NCBI GenBank assembly: GCA_003598065.1
Contig: QZKR01000144.1
Span: forward strand, 1 to 45,080
DNA: 45,080 nucleotides
Direction of reading: 5' to 3'
From: Myxococcales bacterium
GTDB taxonomy: Bacteria; Myxococcota_A; SURF-8
Positions within the stretch are counted from its first letter, which is position 1. The number at the start of each line of letters is the position of its first letter. The position numbers were made by a program, and so were the translations under genes. Below the pieces are notes generated by a model that saw only the letters and a program-made list of their open reading frames with translations, had not been told where the DNA came from and did no database searches. Positions 8,281-17,102 of this stretch are shown here, in pieces.

Positions 8281-11013
8281 ATGAAACTGACGATGGATGG
8301 GAAAAGTCTGCCCTTCGAAACGGGGCAGACGGTGCTCGGCGTCGCGCGGGCGAACGGCGTTTTCATCCCCACGCTCTGCTGGCACCGCAAGACGGGCGCG
8401 GCCGCGCGCTGCCGGGTCTGCGTGGTCGAGATCGAGGGGATGCGAGGGCTGCAGACCTCCTGCACGGCGGCGGCGAGCGACGGCATGGTCGTGCGCACCG
8501 ACACGGAGCGGGTGCGGGAGGCGCAGACGATCATCGTCCAGAATCTGCTGTCCAACGGCCACCACAACTGTCTGGCCTGCGAGGCGAACGGCCGCTGCGA
8601 ATTGCAGAACGTCGCCTACTGGCTGGGGATCAAGGAGTGGCCCGTCGTTCCCGAGCCGCTTTTGCCGCTCGACGACAGCTCGCCGATGATCGTGATGGAC
8701 CCCAACAAGTGCATCCTCTGCGGCCGCTGCATCGCCGCCTGCAACCAGGGGGTCGTCAACGAGGTCCTCACCATCGCCCGGCGCGGCTACAACTCGCTGG
8801 TCCAGTGCGACACGAGCGTCCCGATGCGCGATTCCAGCTGCGTGCAGTGCGGCGAGTGCGTGCAGCTCTGCCCCACCGGCGCTCTGACGGAGAAGAAGGC
8901 CGTCGGCAAGGGCCGCGACTGGGAACTGGAGCATGTGAACACCACCTGCGCCTATTGCGGCGTGGGCTGCCAGCTGACGCTGCATGTGGACCGCGCGAAA
9001 AACCGCATCGTGCGCGTCGATGGACGGGAGGGCGTGCCGCCCAACGACGGCATGCTGTGCGTCAAGGGCCGCTTCGCCTACGAGTTCCCGTCCAGCGGGA
9101 AGCGCCTGACGCGGCCGCTCGTCAAGAAGAACGGCCAGCACGTCGAGGTTTCCTGGGACGAGGCGCTGGACTATACGGCGCAGCGTCTCTCCGAGATCAA
9201 AACGAAGCACGGTCCGGACGCCTTCGCGGCCATCTCCTGCGCCCGGACGACGAACGAGAACAACTACGCGATGGCGAAATTCACGCGCGCGGCGATCGGC
9301 ACGAACAACGTCGATCACTGCGCGCGTACTTGACACGCTCCCACGGTCGCCGGTCTGGCGGCTAGTTTCGGTTCGGGAGCGATGACCAACTCGATCCAGG
9401 AGATCGGGGACGCCAGTTTTCTGTTCGTGATCGGCTCCAATACCACGGAAGCCCATCCGGTAATCTCGTACTACGTCAAGCGGGCGGTCAAGAAAGGCGC
9501 GACGCTGATCGTCAACGATCCGCGCCGCATCGACCTGTGCCGCTGGGCTGACCGCTGGGTGAAGATCCGTCCGGGTACGGACGTGGCCTACATCAACGGT
9601 CTGATGCGCGAGATCATCCGCAACGGCTGGCATCGCAAGGAGTACATCGAAGCCTACACGGAAGGCTTCGAGACTCTGCGTCAGGCGGTGGAATCCTACA
9701 CGCTCGAACGGACGAGCGAGATCACGGGGGTTCCGGTCGAGACGCTGCAAGAGGTGGCCCGCCAGTTGGGGCAGGCCGACCCGGTTTCGGTGATTTACAC
9801 CCTGGGCATCACCGAGCACACCTGCGGCACGGACAACGTCAAGAGTCTGGCCAACCTCCAGTTGCTGCTGGGGAACGTGGGCCGCTACGCGGGCGGCGTC
9901 AATCCGCTGCGCGGCCAGAACAACGTCCAGGGCGCCTGCGACATGGGCGCGCTGCCCAACGTCTATCATTGTTACCAAAAAGTTACTGATCCCAAGGCGC
10001 GGGAGAAATTCGAGGCCGCCTGGGGAGTCAAGGGCTTGAGCGCCGTCGAAGGTCTGGTGATGCCGGAGATGTTCCACGGCGCGTTGGACGGCAAGGTGAA
10101 GGCGCTCTATATCTACGGCGAGAACGTCGTTCTCACCGAACCCCACATGGCCCATACCCGCAAGTGCCTCGACGCCTGCGAGTTCGTCATTCAGGGAGAG
10201 ATTTTCTACAACGAAACCTCCCCCTACGCCGACGTCATCTTCCCCGACCTGAGCTGGGGCGAGGAAGACGGGACCTTCACCAATTCCGAGCGCCGCGTCA
10301 GCCGCGTGCGCGCCGCCCTCAAGCCTCCGGGCGAGGCGCGTTCCCACTGGTGGGTCCTCAACGAATTGGGCCGGCGGCTGGGCGTGGATCTGGGTCTCGG
10401 CCCGGCGGGGAAGATTTTCGAAGAGATCCGCGAGTTCGGCCCGAGCTATCACGGCATCACCTGGGAGCGGATCGAGGACGTCGGCCTGCAATGGCCCTGC
10501 CCGACCCTGGAGCACCCCGGCACGCCCTTCCTGCACCGCGACGGCAAAATCGTGCGCGGCAAGGGGCTGTTCCACGCCGTCGAGTATCGCCCGCCGGCGG
10601 AAGTCCCGGACGATCGCTATCCCCTGTGGCTCTCCACCGGCCGGCGCTTGTACCATTACCACACCGTTCAGACGCACCACTGCGACGGCATCGGCGATCT
10701 GCTCGGCGAGGAGCTTCTGGAGATCAGCCCCGCCGATGCCGAACGGCTGGGCGTCAACACGGGCGACATGGTGCAGGCCGCGTCGCGCCGGGGCGCGATC
10801 ACCCTGAAAGCGTGGGTCACCGATCGCTCTCCGACCGGCGTCTGCTGGACGAGCTTCCACTTCGCCAAAGCCTGCGGCAACGAGCTGACCAACGACGCCC
10901 TCGATCCCGTCACCAAGACCGCCGAATACAAGGTCTGCGCGATCCGGGTGGAGAAGGTGGCGGATGGGGTTCCCTTCGGGCCTGCAAGCTCGGAGCGGAC
11001 GAATCGACCCTAA
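8281..11013 (+). CDS. fdhA: Selenocysteine-containing formate dehydrogenase catalytic subunit with NuoG-like N-terminus
   Basis: This subunit interconverts CO2 and formate. The reading frame is interrupted only by TGA at 9331-9333, read as selenocysteine 351 in the context HCART-U-HAPTVAGLA; the full product is 910 residues. Domains in order: [2Fe-2S] ferredoxin (about 1-80), NuoG-type His-Cys [4Fe-4S] motif (HHNCLACEANGRCEL), two ferredoxin [4Fe-4S] motifs (CILCGRCIAAC, CVQCGECVQLCP), the molybdopterin [4Fe-4S] motif CAYCGVGC, the bis-MGD oxidoreductase core, and the C-terminal MGD-binding domain. This matches the NAD(P)-linked soluble type known from Moorella. AAGGAGG lies just upstream. 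hymA and hymB follow and would supply the NADH site. A gene caller that stops at TGA would split it at 9333 and restart at 9382. Confidence 0.95.
9331..9381 (+). promoter_or_regulatory. Bacterial SECIS element for selenocysteine insertion in fdhA
   Basis: Directly after the UGA, an outer 7-bp pairing joins CGCTCCC (9336-9342) to GGGAGCG (9375-9381). An inner 6-bp stem (9346-9351 with 9357-9362, one U-G pair) closes the apical loop GGTCT at 9352-9356. The E. coli fdhF SECIS also carries GGUCU in its apical loop at the same 21-base offset from the UGA, as I recall that sequence. This strongly supports SelB-dependent recoding. selA, selB, selC and selD are not visible in the window. Confidence 0.88.
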
Positions 11014-11048
11014 TCATCGATGCGTTTCGAGGTATTGAAGGAAATACC

Positions 11049-11516
11049 ATGTCCAACAATGTCGAAAGCGTGCTTCAAAAACACCCGGACGCGGGGCAGG
11101 AACACCTGATTCCCATTCTCCAGGAAGTCCAGGAGGCCGAGGGATACCTGTCCCTGGAGGCGTTGCGGGCGATCGGCAAGCATCTGCGAGTCCCCGTCGG
11201 TCATGTCTTCGGCGTGGCGACGTTCTACAACCAGTTCCGTTTCAAACCGATCGGCCGTCATCAGGTGACCGTCTGCCGGGGCACCGCCTGCCACGTCAAA
11301 GGCTCGGCCGTGGTTTTGGACACGCTGAAACGGGAGTTGAGCATCGCGCCGGGGGAGACCACCGAGGACGGGGAATTCTCGCTGGAGGTCGTGGCCTGCA
11401 TCGGCTCTTGCGGCCTTGCGCCGGTCATCACCGTCAACAAGGATTTCCACGCCGGAATGTCGCCCGCCAAGGTGGAGAGGGTTCTCAAGCAATACCAGAA
11501 GAAAGGCCGGTCATGA
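11049..11516 (+). CDS. hymA: NuoE/HymA-like [2Fe-2S] subunit of formate dehydrogenase
   Basis: The 155-residue product is a NuoE-family thioredoxin-like ferredoxin. It has the N-terminal helical part (LIPILQEVQEAEGYLS), then GVATFYNQFR and the four [2Fe-2S] cysteines in CRGTAC and CIGSCG. It would relay electrons between the NADH-oxidising flavoprotein HymB and FdhA. AAGGA at 11037-11042 precedes ATG 11049. Its stop overlaps the start of the next gene (ATGA), showing translational coupling. The symbol follows the hym/nuo naming used for acetogens; nuoE is equally apt. Confidence 0.9.
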   Translation: MSNNVESVLQKHPDAGQEHLIPILQEVQEAEGYLSLEALRAIGKHLRVPVGHVFGVATFYNQFRFKPIGRHQVTVCRGTACHVKGSAVVLDTLKRELSIAPGETTEDGEFSLEVVACIGSCGLAPVITVNKDFHAGMSPAKVERVLKQYQKKGRS

Positions 11517-13420
11517 CGGCTGAGTTCAATATTTCAAAAGTGCTCGGGGAAAAAGGGCCAGCGCCCGACGTGCAGGACTGGATGGCGGCGCAGCGTCGCG
11601 AACGATTGACCCGGCCGGTCGTTTTCATCGGCGCGGGAACCTGCGGTCTGGGCGCCGGGGCGGCCAAGACCATGGCGGCGGTGCAGGGCTATCTGCAGGA
11701 GCGCCGGATCGACGCCGAGGTGGTGAAGGTCGGCTGCATCGGGCTTTGCTCGGCCGAGCCCCTGGTGGATCTGCAACTGCCCGGCAAGTGCCGCCTCTCC
11801 CTGGCGCATGTGACGGCCGACAAGGTGGTTCCGTATCTGGATGCCTTGTTCGCCGGCGCGATCCCCGAGAAGGCGGAAGTCTTCGGCCAGTTCCGCGCCG
11901 AGGGCCTGGAGCCCTGGGCCGGCGCGGCGTTTCTGGACGAACTGCCGTTCTTCAAGCCGCAGACGCGGCTGGTGCTCCGGAACTGCGGCATCATCAGCCC
12001 GGTGAGCCTGGCGGAGTATCTCGCCCACGGGGGCTATCAGCCGCTGGCGAAAGTCCTGCGGACGATGAGTCCCGAGCAGGTTTGCAACGACGTGGAAAAG
12101 AGCGGCCTGCGCGGGCGCGGCGGCGGCGGTTTCCCGACCGGCATGAAGTGGAAGCTGGCGCGCAAGAATCCCGCGCCTCGCTACCTCGTTTGCAACGCCG
12201 ACGAGGGAGACCCCGGCGCCTACATGGACCGCGCGGTGATCGAGGGCGACCCGCACCGGCTGCTGGAAGGCATGGCCATCGCCGCCTACGGCATCGGCGC
12301 CGAAACGGCTTATGTCTACATCCGGGCGGAATACCCCCTGGCCATCGAGCACCTTGTCGCCGCCATCGCCGAGGCGCGCGAGCACGGGCTTCTGGGCGAG
12401 AACATTCTCGGCAAGGGCCTCAAGCTGGACATCCGGATCAAGAAGGGAGCGGGCGCGTTCGTATGCGGCGAGGAGACGGCCCTGATGCACAGCATCGAGG
12501 GCAAGCGCGGCGAGCCGCGCCCGCGGCCGCCGTTCCCCGCCCAATCCGGCCTCTGGGGCCATCCGACGATCATCAACAACGTCGAAACCCTGGCCAACCT
12601 CCCCTCGATCTTCGAGAAGGGGGCCGACTGGTTCGCCGCGATGGGAACGCGGGGCAGCAAGGGCACGAAGGTCTTCGCCCTGTCCGGCAAGATCAGCCGC
12701 ACGGGGCTGGTCGAGGTCGTCATGGGCACGACCGTCCGCAGCATCATCGAGGACGTCGGCGGCGGCGTCCCCAACGGCAAGGCGTTCAAGGCCGTGCAGA
12801 TGGGCGGCCCCTCGGGCGGCTGCGTGCCGGCGCAGCGGATGGACATCGAAATCGACTACGAGTCGCTCAAATCCGTCGGCGCGATCATGGGCAGCGGCGG
12901 CATGGTCGTCATGGACGAGGACACCTGCATGGTGGACGTGGCGCGCTTTTTCATGGATTTCGTCCAGCGGGAAAGCTGCGGCAAATGCGTTCCCTGCCGC
13001 GTCGGCACCAAGCGCATGCTCGAAGCGCTGACGAAGATTACGGACGGTAAAGCCGATCTGAACGACCCCACCGTCAGCCTGGACTATCTGCGGAAGATGG
13101 GAACGGTGACGATCGACACCAGCCTCTGCGGGCTGGGCCAGACCGCTCCCAATCCGCTGCTGTCAACGCTGCGCTGGTTCAGGGACGAGTACGAAACCCA
13201 CCTTCACGAGCACCGCTGCCCGGCGAAGGTGTGCCGTCCCCTGCTGACCTTCGAGATCGACGCCCAGAAATGCACCGGCTGCACGCTCTGCGCCATCAAG
13301 TGCCCGGCGGAGGCCATTCAAGGGGAGAAGAAAAAGCCCCATCGCATCGATCAGGCGAAGTGCGTCCGCTGCGGGACCTGCGTGGACGTCTGCCGTTTCG
13401 ACGCCGCTACGGCGAAATAG
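11513..13420 (+). CDS. hymB: NuoF/HymB-like NADH-binding flavoprotein with extra ferredoxin domains
   Basis: The 635-residue product combines four parts. An N-terminal thioredoxin-like [2Fe-2S] domain has cysteines in GAGTCG and VGCIGLCSAEP (about residues 35-85). The NuoF core carries the FMN/NADH glycine motif LRGRGGGGFPTG and CNADEGDPGAYMDR. The NuoF [4Fe-4S] site is SCGKCVPCR with a later Cys in SLCGLG. Two C-terminal ferredoxin [4Fe-4S] motifs are CTGCTLCAIKCP and CVRCGTCVDVC. This is the layout of NADH-binding subunits of soluble hydrogenases and formate dehydrogenases, some of which bifurcate electrons between NAD and ferredoxin. It overlaps hymA by four bases. Physiological electron carriers cannot be settled from sequence. 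Confidence 0.92.
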   Translation: MTAEFNISKVLGEKGPAPDVQDWMAAQRRERLTRPVVFIGAGTCGLGAGAAKTMAAVQGYLQERRIDAEVVKVGCIGLCSAEPLVDLQLPGKCRLSLAHVTADKVVPYLDALFAGAIPEKAEVFGQFRAEGLEPWAGAAFLDELPFFKPQTRLVLRNCGIISPVSLAEYLAHGGYQPLAKVLRTMSPEQVCNDVEKSGLRGRGGGGFPTGMKWKLARKNPAPRYLVCNADEGDPGAYMDRAVIEGDPHRLLEGMAIAAYGIGAETAYVYIRAEYPLAIEHLVAAIAEAREHGLLGENILGKGLKLDIRIKKGAGAFVCGEETALMHSIEGKRGEPRPRPPFPAQSGLWGHPTIINNVETLANLPSIFEKGADWFAAMGTRGSKGTKVFALSGKISRTGLVEVVMGTTVRSIIEDVGGGVPNGKAFKAVQMGGPSGGCVPAQRMDIEIDYESLKSVGAIMGSGGMVVMDEDTCMVDVARFFMDFVQRESCGKCVPCRVGTKRMLEALTKITDGKADLNDPTVSLDYLRKMGTVTIDTSLCGLGQTAPNPLLSTLRWFRDEYETHLHEHRCPAKVCRPLLTFEIDAQKCTGCTLCAIKCPAEAIQGEKKKPHRIDQAKCVRCGTCVDVCRFDAATAK

Positions 13421-13445
13421 GATCGCTTGCGATCAAACGCGAAAA

Positions 13446-13688
13446 TCAGTCGCCCGAGCGCGGCTGCTTGGCAAGCATTTCGTTGTATCTTTCCTCGCCC
13501 AGGCAGTCCTTGGCGGCCTTGCACCAGCTGGCGCAGTTCGGCACCGATTCCTTCTCGACCGACGTTTTGCAGCGGGGGCAGGACCTGCGGAATTCGTCGG
13601 AGAACATTTCCACCTCTTCGCCGCAATTCGGACAGCGATAAAATGCCGCTTTGAGTTTGCGCATGTCCTGTCCTGGACACTGAGACAT
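13446..13688 (-). CDS. Small cysteine-rich zinc-ribbon protein, function unknown
   Basis: The 80-residue soluble product has a rubredoxin/zinc-ribbon pair, Cys19-x2-Cys22 and Cys37-x2-Cys40. A second cysteine set, Cys52-x3-Cys56-x5-Cys62 in NCASWCKAAKDC, could hold another metal or cluster. ATG 13688 is chosen because GGGAGGA lies just upstream on the minus strand; nine codons of open frame before it lack support. It is convergent with hymB, 25 bases away. I do not recognise a characterised family; a metal-sensing or maturation role near formate dehydrogenase is only a guess. Confidence 0.7.
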   Translation of the reverse strand: MSQCPGQDMRKLKAAFYRCPNCGEEVEMFSDEFRRSCPRCKTSVEKESVPNCASWCKAAKDCLGEERYNEMLAKQPRSGD

Positions 13689-14188
13689 ATGATTTTCCTC
13701 CCTTTTTCTGGACACCCGTAGTTTAAAGATAGCTTATCGCATCCTTTTCATCCGAAAATGTAGCGGCGCTGTAATTTTCGTCAAGCGATGTTCGCATAAT
13801 CGTTCAATTATTCCTTTACGGAATGACAGAAGTGAATCTTTTCTATGCTTATCGTCCTTGACGCCATTGCCAAGGTAAGATACGAAATTATCAATGGGTT
13901 TCTGGTCTGCGCAACGTGCAGACCGATCGCACATTCAAGCTGCCGTTCACCCTGGTATTGCCTCGACACCGTCTTTTTCGCGAGACGGGGCGTCCACGCG
14001 ACGAGCACGAGTTGCCGCACCTCGGAAGCCCATTTGCGGAACATACGTTTCGATATTCTGGTCTGCGGGATTACAATCCGCGCATAGCCAAGAACGAACG
14101 ACTGTTCGCTTCGAGTTGGGACCTGGAACCGTGCTCGATCGCGTTCCAATCGATTTCTCTCAACACCACGACGAAGAGGAGATGAGGC
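13689..14188. other. Intergenic region upstream of fhs with no supported gene
   Basis: About 500 bases separate the divergent zinc-ribbon gene and fhs. The left part (13720-13900) is AT-richer and probably contains the promoters. TTGACG at 13858-13863 with a weak -10 some 16-17 bases later is one candidate for fhs. Short open frames here lack ribosome sites and familiar motifs. None of the palindromic repeat modules is present. Confidence 0.5.
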
Positions 14189-15964
14189 ATGCCGTTGGAT
14201 CCGACTAAGTATCAAGACTGGCAGATCGCCGAAGAAGCCGAGACGCGGATGCGGACGGTTTATGAACTGGCCGAGACGCTCGGGCTGACGAAAGAGGAAC
14301 TGCTGCCGCACGGCCACTTCGTCGCCAAAATGGATTACAAGAAAATCCTGGAACGGCTGAAAGGCCGTCCCAACGGGAAATATATCGACGTGACGGCCAT
14401 CACTCCGACGCCGCTGGGCGAAGGGAAATCCACCTCCACCATCGGCCTGACCCAGGGCCTGGGCAAGCGTGGCAAGGGCGTCACGGCGGCGATCCGCCAG
14501 CCTTCCGGCGGCCCGACGATGAACATCAAGGGCTCGGCGGCGGGCGGCGGCCTTTCGCAGTGCATCCCGCTGACGCAGTTCTCCCTGGGCCTGACCGGCG
14601 ACATCAACGCCATCATGAACGCCCACAACCTCGCCATGGTCGCCCTGACCTCCCGCCTGCAGCACGAACGCAACTACGGCGACGAGGCGCTGGAGCGGCT
14701 GTCCGGCATGAAGCGGCTGGACATCGATCCCACCAACGTCGAAATGGGCTGGATCATCGATTTCTGCGCCCAGTCGCTGCGCAACATCATCATCGGCATC
14801 GACGGCGTGAACGGCAAGTCCGACGGCTTCATGATGCGCTCCAAGTTCGGCATCGCCGTCTCCTCCGAGGTCATGGCCATCCTCGCCGTGTCCACGAGCC
14901 TCAAGGACATGCGCGACCGGATGGGCAAGATCGTCGTCGCCTACGACAAGAAGGGCAATCCGATCACCACCGAGATGCTGGAAGTGGCGGGCGCGATGAC
15001 GGCCTGGATGGTCGAGGCGCTCAATCCCAATCTGATGCAGACCCTGGAAGGCCAGCCCGTGTTCGTGCACGCCGGCCCCTTCGCCAACATCGCCATCGGC
15101 CAGAGTTCGATTATCGCCGACCAGATCGGCCTCAAGATGAGCGAGTACCACATCACCGAGTCGGGCTTCGGGGCCGACATCGGCTTCGAGAAGTTCTGGA
15201 ACCTGAAGTGCCGCTTCAGCGGACTCAAGCCGAACGCGGCGGTCATCGTGGCCACGATCCGCGCCCTGAAGTGCCACGGCGGCGCGCCGATTCCCGTGCC
15301 CGGCAAGCCGATGCCCGAGGAATACAAATCCGAGAACGTGGGCTGGGTGGAGAAAGGCTGCGCCAACCTCGTCCACCACATCAACACCGTCAAGAAGGCC
15401 GGCATCAATCCGGTCGTCTGCATCAACGCCTTCCATACCGACACGGACAACGAGATCAGGAAGGTCCGCGAACTGGCCGAGGCGGCCGGCGCGCGCGTCG
15501 CCCTGTCGCGCCACTGGGAGAAGGGCGGCGACGGCGCGCTCGAATTCGCCGACGCCGTCATCGACGCCTGCGAGCAGCCCAACAACTTCAAGCTCCTCTA
15601 CGAACTCGATCTGCCCATCCGCCAGCGCATCGAGAAGATCGCCAAGGAAGTCTACGGCGCGGACGGCGTGGAATACTCGAACGAGGCGAAGAACAAGCTC
15701 GTCAAGATGGAGAAAGATCCGCAGACCTCCAAGCTCGGTCTGTGCATGGTCAAGACTCACTTGTCGCTCACCGACAACCCGGCGCTCAAGGGCGTGCCCA
15801 AAAACTGGAACCTCTTCGTCCGCGACGCGCTGATTTACGGCGGCGCGGGATTCGTCGTGCCCGTGGCGGGCGCGATCAGCCTGATGCCCGGCACGGCCTC
15901 CAACCCGGCGTTTAGGCGCGTGGACGTGGACGTGGAAACGGGCAAGGTGAAGGGGCTGTTCTAG
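14189..15964 (+). CDS. fhs: Formate-tetrahydrofolate ligase (formyl-THF synthetase)
   Basis: Fhs activates formate with ATP and THF to 10-formyl-THF, the second step of the methyl branch. The 591-residue product contains the P-loop-like [12 protein letters not shown], the [19 protein letters not shown] segment, [14 protein letters not shown], and a C-terminal [11 protein letters not shown] motif. It is longer than the roughly 557-560 residues of clostridial enzymes. GAGGAG lies just upstream of ATG 14189. A strong terminator follows 44 bases after the stop, so fhs may form its own transcript, with folD restarting downstream. Confidence 0.96.
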   Translation: MPLDPTKYQDWQIAEEAETRMRTVYELAETLGLTKEELLPHGHFVAKMDYKKILERLKGRPNGKYIDVTAITPTPLGEGKSTSTIGLTQGLGKRGKGVTAAIRQPSGGPTMNIKGSAAGGGLSQCIPLTQFSLGLTGDINAIMNAHNLAMVALTSRLQHERNYGDEALERLSGMKRLDIDPTNVEMGWIIDFCAQSLRNIIIGIDGVNGKSDGFMMRSKFGIAVSSEVMAILAVSTSLKDMRDRMGKIVVAYDKKGNPITTEMLEVAGAMTAWMVEALNPNLMQTLEGQPVFVHAGPFANIAIGQSSIIADQIGLKMSEYHITESGFGADIGFEKFWNLKCRFSGLKPNAAVIVATIRALKCHGGAPIPVPGKPMPEEYKSENVGWVEKGCANLVHHINTVKKAGINPVVCINAFHTDTDNEIRKVRELAEAAGARVALSRHWEKGGDGALEFADAVIDACEQPNNFKLLYELDLPIRQRIEKIAKEVYGADGVEYSNEAKNKLVKMEKDPQTSKLGLCMVKTHLSLTDNPALKGVPKNWNLFVRDALIYGGAGFVVPVAGAISLMPGTASNPAFRRVDVDVETGKVKGLF

Positions 15965-16007
15965 ACCGCGCCTGCAATCCCCGGACGAGCGGACAGGATC
16001 GGTTGCC

Positions 16008-16049
16008 AGATGGAGCCAGGAGCGTTATCCTGGCTCCATCTTTTCCTTT
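16008..16049 (+). terminator. Rho-independent terminator between fhs and folD
   Basis: A perfect 14-bp stem (16008-16021 with 16028-16041) encloses the loop GCGTTA and is followed by a T-rich tail to 16049. Its position 44 bases after fhs suggests it ends or attenuates that transcript before folD. Confidence 0.9.
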
Positions 16050-16080
16050 CCAACGCGCAATGCCAGCAAAGGAGAACCGC

Positions 16081-16977
16081 ATGACGGCGGAATTGATCAA
16101 GGGTTCGGAGATTCGCAACGTCATCCTGGAAGAGCTGAAAGCGGACGTTCAGAAGCTCAAGGCCAAGCACGGAATCGTGCCGGGACTGGTGACGATTCTG
16201 GTGGGCGAAAACCCGGCGAGCATCAGCTACGTGACGCTGAAAATCAAAACCGCCCACGAACTTGGATTCCACGAGATCCAGGACAGCCAGCCGGTGGACA
16301 TCTCCGAGAGCGCCCTCTTGGCGCTCATCGACAAGTACAACAAAGACCCGAAGATCCACGGCATCCTGGTGCAGCTGCCCTTGCCGAAGCACATCGGCGA
16401 GAAAAAAGTCATCACCGCCATCGATCCCGACAAGGACGTGGACGGCTTTCATCCGGTCAACGTCGGCCGGCTGATGATCGGCGGCGACGAAGTGCTCTAT
16501 CCTCCTTGCACGCCGGCCGGCATCCAGGAACTGCTCATCCGCTCGGGAACCGCAACCTCCGGCGCGGAGGTCGTGGTCGTGGGACGGTCCAACATCGTCG
16601 GCAAGCCCATCGCCGTCATGATGGCCCAGAAGGCCAAGGGGGCCGACTCCACGGTGACGATCGTCCACACGCGCACGAAGAACCTGGAATTTCACTGCAA
16701 GCGGGCGGACATCCTTATCGTCGCGGCGGGCGTGCCCAATCTGGTGAAGCCCGAATGGATCAAGCCGGGCGCGACGGTCATCGACGTCGGCGTCAACCGC
16801 GTCGGCGTTCATCCCGAAACAAAAAAGCCGATCTTGAAGGGCGACGTGGATTTCGACCGCGCCAAGGAGATCGCCGGGAAGATCACTCCCGTCCCCGGCG
16901 GCGTGGGTCCCATGACCATCGCCATGCTGATGAAGAACACGGTGAAGTCCGCCTGGTTGCATGCGGAAGGTAAGTAG
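16081..16977 (+). CDS. folD: Bifunctional methylene-THF dehydrogenase / methenyl-THF cyclohydrolase
   Basis: FolD converts 10-formyl-THF through methenyl-THF to methylene-THF using NAD(P)H. The 298-residue product keeps catalytic Tyr50 and Lys54 in SYVTLK, at the same numbering as E. coli FolD. It also has the KDVDGFHPVN and PCTPAGIQELL substrate motifs, the Rossmann segment VVVGRSNIVGKPIA, and the C-terminal TPVPGGVGPMTIAML. Because it is bifunctional, no separate cyclohydrolase (fchA) is needed. AAAGGAG precedes ATG 16081. NAD versus NADP use cannot be told safely. Confidence 0.96.
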   Translation: MTAELIKGSEIRNVILEELKADVQKLKAKHGIVPGLVTILVGENPASISYVTLKIKTAHELGFHEIQDSQPVDISESALLALIDKYNKDPKIHGILVQLPLPKHIGEKKVITAIDPDKDVDGFHPVNVGRLMIGGDEVLYPPCTPAGIQELLIRSGTATSGAEVVVVGRSNIVGKPIAVMMAQKAKGADSTVTIVHTRTKNLEFHCKRADILIVAAGVPNLVKPEWIKPGATVIDVGVNRVGVHPETKKPILKGDVDFDRAKEIAGKITPVPGGVGPMTIAMLMKNTVKSAWLHAEGK

Positions 16978-17102
16978 CTATTCTGACAAGCTGATATCGG
17001 TCATGGACCATACGGCGGCTTGATGTCAGTGTTGAGTTTCGGGGAGATCCGGTGGGTAAGGTGAAAGGAGTCCGGCCGGTTTCGACTTAAACCGCCAAAT
17101 GA

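Noticed and set aside
8281..11013. fdhA as a frameshifted or nonsense pseudogene split at 9333
   Set aside because: The TGA is in frame, sits at the exact catalytic Sec position (HCART-U-HAPTVAGLA), is followed by a SECIS hairpin and the frame continues uninterrupted to 11013.
13845..14185. Short plus-strand frames before fhs
   Set aside because: No ribosome sites, mutually overlapping in different frames, and no conserved features; most likely promoter and leader DNA.
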